NCBI RefSeq assembly: GCF_023701485.1
Contig: NZ_JAMQBK010000023.1
Coordinates: 1 to 64,000 of the forward strand
Direction: 5' to 3'
Length of the DNA stretch: 64,000 nucleotides
Source of the DNA: Aporhodopirellula aestuarii
GTDB lineage: Bacteria > Planctomycetota > Planctomycetia > Pirellulales > Pirellulaceae
Shown: one piece after another, positions 27,500 to 35,952 of the stretch
How the letters are laid out: every line of letters begins with the position of its first letter
Position numbering within the stretch: the first letter of the stretch is position 1
Translations under genes and position numbers: made by a program
Notes under the pieces: generated by a model
Told to the model about the DNA's origin: nothing
Seen by the model: only the letters and a program-made list of their open reading frames with translations
The model's database searches: none

Positions 27500-27763
27500 A
27501 TGTGGCGAAGTCTATTTTTAGCAATCGGGATCATGGTCATCGTTGTCGGTGTTGAGACGATGTTCATCGACTCGGCAAGTGTGTACGCGGCTGCGGAATC
27601 AACCGCGGTTAACTTTGTCGACCCCAGTGCGCCCCCCGCCCCGACAACGACCACGTGGCAACCGGGAGAGAAGTTCCCTTGGGCAATGCTCGCCATCGGA
27701 ACCATCATCGTCCTCTACGCGATCACGCTGCCGAAGCGTTGGCACAAACACGGCGAAGGTTGA
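27500..27763 (+). CDS. Small two-helix membrane protein, unknown
   Basis: 87 residues: an N-terminal hydrophobic segment (LFLAIGIMVIVVGVETMFI, about 5-23), a polar Pro/Thr-rich middle (DPSAPPAPTTTTWQPGE) and a second helix (WAMLAIGTIIVLYAITL, about 61-77) ending in a basic tail KRWHKHGEG. The regular hairpin layout and base composition like its neighbours support a real gene. It lies 145 bases after the preceding membrane-protein gene and 100 before the sigma factor gene, all in one direction. Confidence 0.65.
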   Translation: MWRSLFLAIGIMVIVVGVETMFIDSASVYAAAESTAVNFVDPSAPPAPTTTTWQPGEKFPWAMLAIGTIIVLYAITLPKRWHKHGEG

Positions 27764-27862
27764 ACCGCTTTGTGGCCCCGGGTGAGGCGGTAGGGTAGGC
27801 TGTATCGGCAGACCCGCTTCATTCCCACACAGCCCCGACGAGGCTGACGCAGGGCCAACGCC

Positions 27863-28459
27863 ATGAACCCGCCGACTCGCGACGAACCGTCTACACACCG
27901 ATCGCTGCTCGATCGTGCCCGAGACGGCAACGACGACGGGTGGCGGATGCTGGTACAGGTCTACGGTCCGGTTGTCTACGGATGGATCCGTCGCTGCGGC
28001 GTCCAGTCCGCGGACGCGGCAGACATCATGCAGGAGACATTCCTCTCGGCCTCCAAATCGCTCGCCCATTTCGATGCCGAACGTACCGGAGCGACGTTTC
28101 GCGGATGGCTGTGGACGATCGCCAAACACAAACTTCGCGACCGCCAGCGAGCCGAAGCACGGGAGCCCGCGCAGGGTAATGAATCGATCGAGAAGCTCGC
28201 GGCCGAGCAATGGCATCTCGACGACGCCGATCCCCCCAGTGAGATCGACGATGATCTCCAGTCGGTGCGAATCCGCATGCTCGAGTTGCTGCGGACTTCG
28301 ATTCAACCGCGCACGTGGCAAATGTTCTGGCGGACGGCCGTCGATGGCTGTGACCCCGGCGACGTGGCCGACGAGATGAACGTCAGCCGGTGGACGGTTT
28401 ACAAAGCACGGGCTCGGGTGCTGCAGCGGTTACGCGAGGAAATGTGTGGATTTGAGTGA
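27863..28459 (+). CDS. ECF-type RNA polymerase sigma factor
   Basis: 198 residues with sigma-70 region 2 (LVQVYGPVVYGWIRRCGVQSADAADIMQETFLSA, then FRGWLWTIAKHKLRD, the -10 recognition helix) and region 4 (DVADEMNVSRWTVYKARARVLQRLREEM) joined by an acidic linker. There is no region 1 or 3, so it is an ECF factor. It is followed at 69 bases by a Ser/Thr kinase gene with an N-terminal zinc-finger-like segment, an arrangement common in planctomycetes in which the kinase may take the place of a conventional anti-sigma factor. Target promoters unknown. Confidence 0.92.
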   Translation: MNPPTRDEPSTHRSLLDRARDGNDDGWRMLVQVYGPVVYGWIRRCGVQSADAADIMQETFLSASKSLAHFDAERTGATFRGWLWTIAKHKLRDRQRAEAREPAQGNESIEKLAAEQWHLDDADPPSEIDDDLQSVRIRMLELLRTSIQPRTWQMFWRTAVDGCDPGDVADEMNVSRWTVYKARARVLQRLREEMCGFE

Positions 28460-28528
28460 TCCCGAACTGTCCAATCTCACCGTTGTGTCATCGGACAACC
28501 AGATTTTCTCCACAGGAACCTGTCACCG

Positions 28529-31249
28529 ATGATCGCGACGACCTCCCAATGCTTGAGCACGACCGAACTGAAAAAGCTGCTCGTGGGCGAACTCGATGCC
28601 GATGCGTTTGATTCAGCGAGCGAGCACGTCGATAGCTGCGCCCGCTGCCAGGCCTCGATCGAAGAACTCAGCGACGCGTCCGAGCCGCTCCGCGTCCAAA
28701 AACGTCCCGATCCGCTCGAAAACGAGTCCGCCTGCCAGTTCGCGATCCATCGATTGCTCGTCACGATGCCCACAGGTAACACGACGACGTCGCAGGGGAG
28801 CGAAACGTTGCCACTGCAACAACTCGGTCCCTACCACATTCTCGGCCATCTCGGCCGGGGCGGGATGGGAACCGTTTGTCTCGCCGAACATGTCCGGCTC
28901 AAACGCCGCTGCGCCATCAAACTCCTGCCGCCCGCTCGCGTTGCTCAACCCGGCTGGTTAGAACGCTTTGAACGTGAAATGGCTGCGGTCGCTTCGCTCG
29001 AACATCCCGGAATCGTTCGCGCCAACGACGCGGGAACGGAGGCGGGATGGCACTATCTCGTGATGGAGCATTTGGACGGACTCGATCTCGCCCGCGTCAC
29101 GCGTGCAGTCGGCAAGCTGGCGGTTCCGGATGCTTGCGAAGTTATCCGGCAAGCGTCGCTGGCGCTCGCGCACGTCCACGGCTCGGGGCTCGTCCATCGC
29201 GACATCAAACCCTCCAACTTCATGCTGACACGCAGCGGCACGGTGAAGTTGCTGGATCTCGGCTTGGTCTTGGCCGGTGACGATCCGCTGTCATGTGACG
29301 ACCGACTGACGACGGTGGGGCACCTGATGGGCACTTTGCCCGCGATGTCGCCGGAACAGTTAATGGACAGTCGGCGGGTCGACGCCTCTGCCGATATTTA
29401 TTCACTCGGAGCCACGCTTTACCGGCTGATCAGCGGACGTTGGCCGTTCTCCAGCGATGGCGGGATCGCCACGCGGGTGCTGGCAATCACGAGTGAGTCA
29501 CCGCCGCCACTGGCGACTGTTCAGCCTGATGTGGACAAACAACTGAGTGCCTTGGTCGATGCGATGATGAGTCGCCATCCCAAACACCGCCCCAGTGCAG
29601 ACCGTGTGGCTGACGAAATCCAAGCGTGGACCAGCGAAGCAAACTTGACGGCGCTGATTCGCCGCGCCGAAGCGACCAAACCGGCAGTTGACGATGACGT
29701 ACCAGTACCACGTTCGATCACGGCGATGTCTGCGAACGACAACATCCCACCACGCAGTCGCGGGAGCAAGTCGCTCGCCGGTGGCTTTCGGGCGTTCGGT
29801 TTAATAGCCGCAGGAATGCTGCTCGCGACGGTCGTGATTCAAATCCGTGCCGATCACGGCAACGTCGTCGTGACAACTGACGGAAAGGATACTCGAGTCG
29901 AAGTCACACCCGACGAGACAACTGAGCCGGACGTCGTCAGCACCAAACCATCGGTTGCGGAAGCTAATCCCGAACGATTGTATCTCGGCAAAAACTTTCA
30001 ACACTGGATGGATGTCTTCCAGCGGGAACAACAAATCGAAGCGATCGGACAAGCGATGCGAGCGGTCGAGTTGCTTTCCCGAGGTGAACCGCAACGTGCC
30101 GACGCAGCCAGAGTGACCTTGCAATTGGGAAATGAGTACGGCACCCGGTATATTGACGAAACTCCCGACAACCGATCGGAAGGTTTCGGCGGATCCTCAT
30201 CTAATCCGGAACGGTTCATGGGTTACCTCATGGAGGTCTTTCCGTTTTACCTCCCTGAACCTGGACTGGTTGAAATTGACCGTCAATTGGTGGAAGGGAC
30301 CGACAAAGCGAAAATCGCCGCGATCATGTTGCTGGAGAAATACATGGATGGCGTCTATATCGGGACCTACTACGACGAGCGAAAGGAATCAGCGAACCAA
30401 CACATTGCTGACTTAGCAAAAACTGACGTAGGTGCACAGCAGCTTCGCAGCCTCTTGGATCATCTCGGTACCGCTTTCGAATCACTGAAAAAGCAGGTCC
30501 GCGAGCGTGTCATTGTTGACGCGTCGTTACTTTCGTCAGTCGAAATTAATGCGATGTTGTCGCGAAAAGCAGCTTGGGACACCGCGATTGATTTGGTCGC
30601 CGCCTGCAAGAGCAACATCGATCCTCCAGCATGGATCGCGGAATACGTTGTGGACGAAGTGCGAACCGCAGTCGCGGAATACGAAGCGAGACCGGTCGCC
30701 CCAGAGACAGGCGAGGACATTGTCTCGCCACCTCAACACACATTCTCAACGATGGGCGGCATGGGCGGATACCCCGCACCGCCGGATTGGGCGATCGCCC
30801 CGGATGTCTTGGTGGCGGCATTGGAGATGCGTCGGGAAGGACGCCTCAATTTCCCCAATGAGTTCGTCGTCGACTTAATCACCCATCCGGGTTTCCGTTG
30901 GTATTTCGGATTGGAAGAGCAGATCGCGACTCTGGACTCATTGGTCGAAGACGATCCCAACGCACTCAACCTAGTTCTCGCGGCGGTCGATAAGCACCTC
31001 CGAAAACTGGACTCAATGCAGAGCGGTAGCGAGCGCAACTCGATCGGATACAGCTATCCAATGCTTGCCTTTACCGGGCGTTTGTACGCCGAACATGTCC
31101 TCGACATCGAAACAGCGATCCAACGGTTCGAGAAACTAGAATCCACGTTGAAGGCAACCGGGTACAGCAACTCCGGCGATCTGTTCCAACCATTTATTGA
31201 AATCTTGGAGCAGCGACTCAGCGAGACCGAAAAAAGCAGCGACAATTGA
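28529..31249 (+). CDS. Transmembrane Ser/Thr protein kinase with N-terminal zinc-finger-like segment
   Basis: 906 residues in four parts. Residues 1-50 carry His33, Cys37 and Cys40 in HVDSCARC, an HxxxCxxC pattern as in zinc anti-sigma domains. A Hanks-type kinase follows: P-loop LGRGGMGTVCLAEH, CAIKLL, HRDIKPSNFML, then DLG instead of DFG and MSPEQL for APE. A membrane helix (GLIAAGMLLATVVIQI, about 421-436) leads to a long C-terminal region outside the cytoplasm with no repeat or domain I recognise. Catalytic residues are intact. With the ECF sigma factor upstream, the pair probably forms an envelope-signal pathway in which kinase activity or zinc-finger contact sets sigma activity; this is inference. 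Confidence 0.93.
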   Translation: MIATTSQCLSTTELKKLLVGELDADAFDSASEHVDSCARCQASIEELSDASEPLRVQKRPDPLENESACQFAIHRLLVTMPTGNTTTSQGSETLPLQQLGPYHILGHLGRGGMGTVCLAEHVRLKRRCAIKLLPPARVAQPGWLERFEREMAAVASLEHPGIVRANDAGTEAGWHYLVMEHLDGLDLARVTRAVGKLAVPDACEVIRQASLALAHVHGSGLVHRDIKPSNFMLTRSGTVKLLDLGLVLAGDDPLSCDDRLTTVGHLMGTLPAMSPEQLMDSRRVDASADIYSLGATLYRLISGRWPFSSDGGIATRVLAITSESPPPLATVQPDVDKQLSALVDAMMSRHPKHRPSADRVADEIQAWTSEANLTALIRRAEATKPAVDDDVPVPRSITAMSANDNIPPRSRGSKSLAGGFRAFGLIAAGMLLATVVIQIRADHGNVVVTTDGKDTRVEVTPDETTEPDVVSTKPSVAEANPERLYLGKNFQHWMDVFQREQQIEAIGQAMRAVELLSRGEPQRADAARVTLQLGNEYGTRYIDETPDNRSEGFGGSSSNPERFMGYLMEVFPFYLPEPGLVEIDRQLVEGTDKAKIAAIMLLEKYMDGVYIGTYYDERKESANQHIADLAKTDVGAQQLRSLLDHLGTAFESLKKQVRERVIVDASLLSSVEINAMLSRKAAWDTAIDLVAACKSNIDPPAWIAEYVVDEVRTAVAEYEARPVAPETGEDIVSPPQHTFSTMGGMGGYPAPPDWAIAPDVLVAALEMRREGRLNFPNEFVVDLITHPGFRWYFGLEEQIATLDSLVEDDPNALNLVLAAVDKHLRKLDSMQSGSERNSIGYSYPMLAFTGRLYAEHVLDIETAIQRFEKLESTLKATGYSNSGDLFQPFIEILEQRLSETEKSSDN

Positions 31250-31397
31250 TTGCTAGAGCATTCTAAAACTGAGATGAGATGAAGGGCGGTTCCTGTAAAT
31301 CGAGGCGGCCCGGTGGAATCCGAACCTACGTCCTTTATTGAATGCTGACAAAGCACGAAGCAAGCGATGTGCATATGCGTCGAGTGGTACCCACCGC

Positions 31398-32087
31398 TCA
31401 ATCCATCCCAAGGTCCTCGATGAACCGTGCGGAGGGAACGATCTCGGATGCGTCGACTCCGAGTGCGTCGACCAAAACCGGGCGTAATTCCGCCAGAACT
31501 TCCTCGGCGGTTTTAAGATTCAAGTGCTTGGTCGCGAATTCGGTTTGGGTCGCGTATCGAGCCAGTGCACCAAACGTAGATAGTTCAGCCGGTGGTACTT
31601 GCCGAAACCAGACCGTTGCCGAATGCAGAAACCACGTCCCCATGATCGCGAGCAACAGCGTCAAAGGCAATATTTCTGCATTCACGATCGACGCCGACCA
31701 CACGGCGAAAAGGAACACCAACAACACTGCGACGACCAGTAGCTTCCTCAGCCACGGCGGACGACGCAGCCCGCGTGGCGTTGCGTCTTGACGGTCTCCG
31801 AGCCAACTCCAAAGCTGTCTTCGCTGCGATGGATTCAAGACATCAACAACACGAGTGCGGGTCCGAATGCGCAAACAGTCATCGGCGACGATCTCTCGGA
31901 CACGTCGGCGGAGATTAAGAAACGACGCCAGAGAAGGGCAAACCGCGGTACGCGTTGCATCGATTCTTTTCTGGATTACCGAAACCAGATCGCCGACCGT
32001 GCGGACGCCTTCAGACTCGGTGTTGCAGATCGTAATGCCGAAGTGATCTTCGACATCCATCAAAATCTCAACCGCGTCGAGTCCCAT
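31398..32087 (-). CDS. Membrane protein with acyl-carrier-like half-domains at both ends
   Basis: 229 residues. The N-terminus MGLDAVEILMDVEDHFGI plus TVGDLVSVI matches helices II-IV of acyl carrier proteins, starting exactly at the DSL motif; Gly stands where the phosphopantetheine serine should be. The C-terminus LVDALGVDASEIVPSARF-IEDLGMD matches helix I and the loop of the same fold and stops at the residue just before that serine. Between them are a second helix-I-like stretch (LRRRVREIVADDCLRI, then LNPSQRRQLWSWL) and two membrane helices (LLVVAVLLVFLFAVWSASIV and LPLTLLLAIMGTWFL). GGAG precedes the ATG. It is the second gene after an alpha/beta hydrolase, 30 bases downstream. Function unknown. 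Confidence 0.75.
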   Translation of the reverse strand: MGLDAVEILMDVEDHFGITICNTESEGVRTVGDLVSVIQKRIDATRTAVCPSLASFLNLRRRVREIVADDCLRIRTRTRVVDVLNPSQRRQLWSWLGDRQDATPRGLRRPPWLRKLLVVAVLLVFLFAVWSASIVNAEILPLTLLLAIMGTWFLHSATVWFRQVPPAELSTFGALARYATQTEFATKHLNLKTAEEVLAELRPVLVDALGVDASEIVPSARFIEDLGMD

Positions 32088-32117
32088 GTTTACTCCGTCG
32101 ATAGCGGATCACTTCGC

Positions 32118-32798
32118 CTACGAATGGTTGATTTGGTTGATCGCATCGCGAATAAACGCATTGACTTCGTCGGCGTGCGTCAACGAGATCACGTGGCCGC
32201 CACCTCGGACGACTGTGTCAGGTTGAGTGTACCGAATCGGCAGCGTCCGATCACGATCGCCGTGGACGTGAAAGACCGGGCAATCCAAAACAGGCGTGTC
32301 ATGCCAATCGAGAATCCTCGCCAGCGACCATCGAAACACGTCTGGATCGGAACCACGAAATTGACGAACGAGCCCCCAAGAAAACGGAGCGATGCGGCGA
32401 ACGGCATTTGACGCCAGCGGCGTGGCGAGCCACTGCATCATGCGGATCGGTAACAAGCGAACGAGCCGCTTCAGCGGGCGAGCGATCCGTCCGTACGTAG
32501 GCAGTTCATCCGGCGATGCGATACTGCCGATCAAGAGCACCGCGCGAGCATCCAGGTATTTCGCGACATGCAGCGACACGATCCCGCCAAACGACGCACC
32601 GCCCACGATGCAAGGGCCGTAATCACGCAGATCCTCCGCAACACGCTGGGCGTAGGAATCGAGGCTCTCATTCGTCTCCGGGCTTGGCCACGGTGGGACG
32701 ATAAGTTGTGGAAAGGCAATCGCTTGCGGAACGAAGATGTTCGCGTCCGCCGCAAGGCCGGGGAAGAATATGAGCGGAAGCGTGTTTTCATCGGTCAT
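32118..32798 (-). CDS. Alpha/beta hydrolase
   Basis: 226 residues of the alpha/beta hydrolase fold. The nucleophile elbow is GGASFGG with Ser69; HVHGDRDRTLP supplies the acid and GGGHVISLTH the catalytic histidine. The oxyanion-hole strand is LIFFPGLAADANIF. It is small, without a large lid. No signal peptide, so cytoplasmic. Substrate unknown; pairing with the acyl-carrier-like membrane protein downstream hints at an acyl thioester or ester, but only weakly. Confidence 0.88.
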   Translation of the reverse strand: MTDENTLPLIFFPGLAADANIFVPQAIAFPQLIVPPWPSPETNESLDSYAQRVAEDLRDYGPCIVGGASFGGIVSLHVAKYLDARAVLLIGSIASPDELPTYGRIARPLKRLVRLLPIRMMQWLATPLASNAVRRIAPFSWGLVRQFRGSDPDVFRWSLARILDWHDTPVLDCPVFHVHGDRDRTLPIRYTQPDTVVRGGGHVISLTHADEVNAFIRDAINQINHS

Positions 32799-32844
32799 CG
32801 ATGCGGTGCATTCGATTTCATGAACGCCTCAACGCGGGAGCGAA

Positions 32845-32881
32845 TTGCGGGTAGAAGGGAGTCGCCCCCTTCTACCCGCAA
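32845..32881. terminator. Strong bidirectional-looking hairpin
   Basis: Fifteen-base perfect stem: TTGCGGGTAGAAGGG (32845-32859) with CCCTTCTACCCGCAA (32867-32881), seven-base loop. It lies just past the stop of the Tyr/Pro-rich gene (minus strand, 32895), which is probably the gene it terminates, and before the start of the alpha/beta hydrolase gene. T-tracts are short. Confidence 0.7.
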
Positions 32882-32894
32882 AACAGCGTTTCGC

Positions 32895-33398
32895 CTAACG
32901 GCTAGCGAAATGCGTTTCTTCGACAACAAACGGGTTGGTGCGAATCTTACCCGGTTCGTTCGCCTTCACGGTTTTCGACGTGTCCGACTTCAACCAGTTG
33001 TTCTCGACGACAGCACCTGTCTTGACGACGGTCTCATCCGAAGAATCGAAGGTTTCCGAGCGGCAGATGAACGGGTTGCCGACAGGACCTTGGTAGGTCC
33101 GTGAACGCATTGAGGAAGCTCCCGATTGACCGTGGTACCCGGCTGGCGCCGAAACTTGGGGAGGTGCCGCGAACGGGCTGATCCCGTAGGGGCGGAAGTG
33201 GCGTGTGCCGTAGTAGACCGGTGGGTTCAACGCAAAATAGGGCGGCGTGCCAACCCGCGAGCGATACTGAACGCCATAAGGTTGGTAGAATCCGTAGGCT
33301 TGGAACCCGTAGGCACCAAACCCTTGAGCGTGCACGCTACGGTTGTCCATTACTCCGGCGAAGCAAACCGCGGCGACAAGGGCGAGCAATCGCAACAT
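32895..33398 (-). CDS. Secreted Tyr/Pro-rich protein of unknown function
   Basis: 167 residues. An N-terminal signal peptide (LRLLALVAAVCFAGV, cleavage probably after VHAQG near residue 25) is followed by a Gly/Tyr-rich stretch (GAYGFQAYGFYQPYG), then a Pro/Tyr segment (VGTPPYFALNPPVYYGTR) and a polar C-terminal half. The composition is that of cell-envelope or extracellular matrix-type proteins; no catalytic motif. It is monocistronic, with a strong hairpin directly after its stop. Confidence 0.75.
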   Translation of the reverse strand: MLRLLALVAAVCFAGVMDNRSVHAQGFGAYGFQAYGFYQPYGVQYRSRVGTPPYFALNPPVYYGTRHFRPYGISPFAAPPQVSAPAGYHGQSGASSMRSRTYQGPVGNPFICRSETFDSSDETVVKTGAVVENNWLKSDTSKTVKANEPGKIRTNPFVVEETHFASR

Positions 33399-33609
33399 GG
33401 TGAAAAATCTGCTTTCCCTCGCTGGCGGCGAGGCATTTTTCCATCCGGGTGTACGTATCGGCGTGTACCGATGTACGCACGAAAATCGGTGGAAGGGGTG
33501 GGTTTCAGTTCAAAAACAAGTCTGTGATCGCATGGTTCGACGACGCACCCCCGTGCAAACTCCACGTTAGTCTCGCGTTAAAAACCTTGCAACGAAAACA
33601 ATTGGTAAC

Positions 33610-34839
33610 TTGAGCAGTTCTTTTGACGAATCGAGCCGGAATTTGGCCGCACCGCGAGAAAACGTCATCTCACCGACAACCAGGCGGCTAAAGATCGCGT
33701 GCGTGATCCACTCGCTCGACGGTGGGGGGGCTGAGCGGGTCATGGCGGGACTCGCCTCACGGATGGCATCCCGGCGACACGACGTCGTGCTCATCACGCT
33801 CGATGACGGCACGTGTCAACGTCACCCGCTCAGCGACGCGGTGCGGTGGCAACCCTTGAATGTGCTCTCGACTGAAAATCGAAAAGTGTCGCTCGTAACA
33901 CGGCTGCGAAGATTGCGAGAGGCGATCAGCAGCGGCGGTTTTGACGTCGTGCTGTCGTTTTGTGACTCCACCAATTTGCTCGTCATGTTGGCCACGCGAG
34001 CGATGCGACCGCGCGTGCCCATCGTGCTGAGCGAACGCAGCGACCCGGCCCATCAATCGCTCGGACGCGTTCGCGAATGGTTGCGGGATCGCATGTACCC
34101 GCAGGCTGACGCGGTAATCGGTTTGAGCGATGACGTTGCGGAGACGTTGAAATCACGAATGCCCATCAGCCCGATCGTCATTGCGTCAGCGGTCGAGTCG
34201 CCGCCCGAGAACTACGCCGCGTTGCGAGCTGCATCGCACCGGCCTCAATCGTCCGGCGAGAGTGAATCACCACAGCCGATTCGATTGATAGCGATCGGAC
34301 GACTCGAACCGGAGAAAGGTCTTGAACGGTTGCTTGGTGCGCTCGCGGTGTTGGACGAGACCGGCGACGGAGCCGACTGGCGTTTGAAAATTCTCGGTGA
34401 CGGAAGCCAGATGGCCTCGCTACAGAGTTTTGCTCGCGAGCGGGGAATTGAAGCGAGAATCGAATTTTGCGGCTGGGAACAATCAGTATGGCCACATTTG
34501 GCCGAATCCGACGTTTTCGTGTTGCCGAGTCATTACGAAGGCTTCCCATCAGCGATGCTCGAAGCCATGGCTGGCGGTCTTGCGGTGTTGGCGGTGGATG
34601 CCGGAGGCGGTGTCCGATCGGCAATCCGCCACGGTGAGAATGGGTGGCTGGTCGAAAACGCTGTCGAACCGCTGATCGATGGATTGCGGACGATCCTCTC
34701 GGATCCGCATTTACGTACCCGTTTGGCCGCATCGGCACCCGAGGTTTGTGACCGATTCGGCTGGGATGCGATGTTGGATGCGTATGAGCGGGTGCTGATC
34801 AACGTGCAAAAAACGATGCCCTCGGATCCCCCCGCATAG
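33610..34839 (+). CDS. GT4-family glycosyltransferase
   Basis: 409 residues of the GT-B fold. IACVIHSLDGGGAERVMAGLASRM is the N-terminal nucleotide-sugar transferase signature of the GT4 family; the acceptor/donor region has RLIAIGRLEPEKGLERLL, FCGWEQSVWPHLAESDVFVLPSHYEGFPSAMLEAMAGGLAVLA and GENGWLVE. The E-x7-E motif lies in YEGFPSAMLE. Start is TTG at 33610, because the next ATG falls inside the fold; initiation at this codon is unverified. The product is probably a surface polysaccharide or glycolipid. It stands apart from other glycan genes. Confidence 0.9.
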   Translation: MSSSFDESSRNLAAPRENVISPTTRRLKIACVIHSLDGGGAERVMAGLASRMASRRHDVVLITLDDGTCQRHPLSDAVRWQPLNVLSTENRKVSLVTRLRRLREAISSGGFDVVLSFCDSTNLLVMLATRAMRPRVPIVLSERSDPAHQSLGRVREWLRDRMYPQADAVIGLSDDVAETLKSRMPISPIVIASAVESPPENYAALRAASHRPQSSGESESPQPIRLIAIGRLEPEKGLERLLGALAVLDETGDGADWRLKILGDGSQMASLQSFARERGIEARIEFCGWEQSVWPHLAESDVFVLPSHYEGFPSAMLEAMAGGLAVLAVDAGGGVRSAIRHGENGWLVENAVEPLIDGLRTILSDPHLRTRLAASAPEVCDRFGWDAMLDAYERVLINVQKTMPSDPPA

Positions 34840-34858
34840 TCCAGGCGTCGACCTCAGG

Positions 34859-34894
34859 CCCGTCCCCCTGCTTAAGCCCATCCCCCTGCTTAAG
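34859..34894. repeat. 18-bp direct repeat, two copies
   Basis: Two adjacent copies, 34859-34876 and 34877-34894, ending in TCCCCCTGCTTAAG and differing at one base. They lie between the glycosyltransferase stop and the lipase promoter region. Probably a local slippage duplication. Confidence 0.85.
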
Positions 34895-34955
34895 ATTGTG
34901 TGACACAATAAGGGCTGCCGCGTTTGCGCTGATGCCCACAAAGGAGTGATTTTCC

Positions 34956-35921
34956 ATGAGCAATCCGAAACTGAATGTCGCCGACGAACTCGGCAATGAA
35001 CAGTCCGGCATGAAGCCGGAACACAGCCCGGTGGGCGATTTGCAAAAGCCATCGGGCGTCGTTCATGACAAGAACGAAGTTCCGGTCGTCGTTCACAGCC
35101 GGGCGAGCGGCCCGATTGCGGAAATGACATTTCTGCAACGTGCGTTGCTGTTCGCCGAACTCGCGATGGTGTCCTACAACGATGAACGCGAAGCCACCGA
35201 AGCGGCGAAATTTGTCGGCTTCCCCGACGTCACGTTTTTTGATCATGATGGCTCGCAAGCCTATCGTTTTCGCAACGATCATGACTGCGTGATCGCGTGT
35301 CGCGGTACCGAGCCCAACGAGTGGAACGATATCCGCGCCGACGCCAATGCGGCTGCCGTCTTGGCGGAAACTGCAGGCAAGGTGCACCGTGGCTTCAAAA
35401 CCGAAGTCGACGATTTGTGGCCGATGCTCGAAACCGCTCTGATCGGGAACGAGCAACCGACTTGGTTCTGCGGTCATTCACTCGGCGGCGCGATGGCGAC
35501 GATTTGTGCGGGACGCTGCTTTCTGTCGCACATCAAAACGACACCGAGTGCTCTGTACACCTATGGCAGCCCACGAGTGGGTGACAAACGCTACATCAAC
35601 TTTGTCAAACTCGAGCACTTCCGGTTCGTCAACAACAACGACATCGTCACGCGAGTCCCTCCCGCATGGATGGGATACCGGCACTGTGGTACCGAGGTAT
35701 ACATTGACCGCAACGGCAACCTCGGTCACTTGAACATGTTGATGAAACGACGTGACCGTTGGCGTGGATTTTTCAAGAGTTTGCGACGATTTCGAATCGA
35801 CCATTTTTCCGATCATCCACTGCACCAATACATCGAGCCGATTCTCGAAGCGGCTCGCCAAGAGCAGGCTGAACTGGGGCGTGGCGAAAACGCCGTTGAT
35901 GCTTCAGACTTAACCCGCTGA
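34956..35921 (+). CDS. Class 3-type lipase
   Basis: 321 residues. The alpha/beta hydrolase core carries the nucleophile motif WFCGHSLGGAMATI (about 170-183), preceded by VIACRGTEPNEWNDIRADANA, VHRGFKTEVDDLWPML and followed by TYGSPRVGDKRYINF and NDIVTRVPP, the typical lipase_3 series; the catalytic His would be in YIDRNGNLGHLN. The first 60 residues are polar. There is no signal peptide, which is unusual for a bacterial lipase and suggests an intracellular substrate or export by another route. AAGGAG lies ten bases before the ATG. Confidence 0.9.
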   Translation: MSNPKLNVADELGNEQSGMKPEHSPVGDLQKPSGVVHDKNEVPVVVHSRASGPIAEMTFLQRALLFAELAMVSYNDEREATEAAKFVGFPDVTFFDHDGSQAYRFRNDHDCVIACRGTEPNEWNDIRADANAAAVLAETAGKVHRGFKTEVDDLWPMLETALIGNEQPTWFCGHSLGGAMATICAGRCFLSHIKTTPSALYTYGSPRVGDKRYINFVKLEHFRFVNNNDIVTRVPPAWMGYRHCGTEVYIDRNGNLGHLNMLMKRRDRWRGFFKSLRRFRIDHFSDHPLHQYIEPILEAARQEQAELGRGENAVDASDLTR

Positions 35922-35952
35922 ACCCGAATGACCCACCCTTCACGGATTCCGA

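Noticed and set aside
27781-27820. GTAGGGTAGGCTGTAT before the ECF gene, similar to GGGTAGGCTGGTATAC at about 26350
   Set aside because: Suggests a shared promoter motif, but the second site lacks a good -10 and spacing; not enough to call a promoter.
31300-31370. A tRNA-like T-arm on the minus strand (GGTTCGGATTCC followed by an acceptor-like GGGCCGCC)
   Set aside because: The T-loop differs from consensus, the stem does not pair well, no D-arm or anticodon arm is found at the right distance, and no CCA or matching 5' acceptor strand exists.
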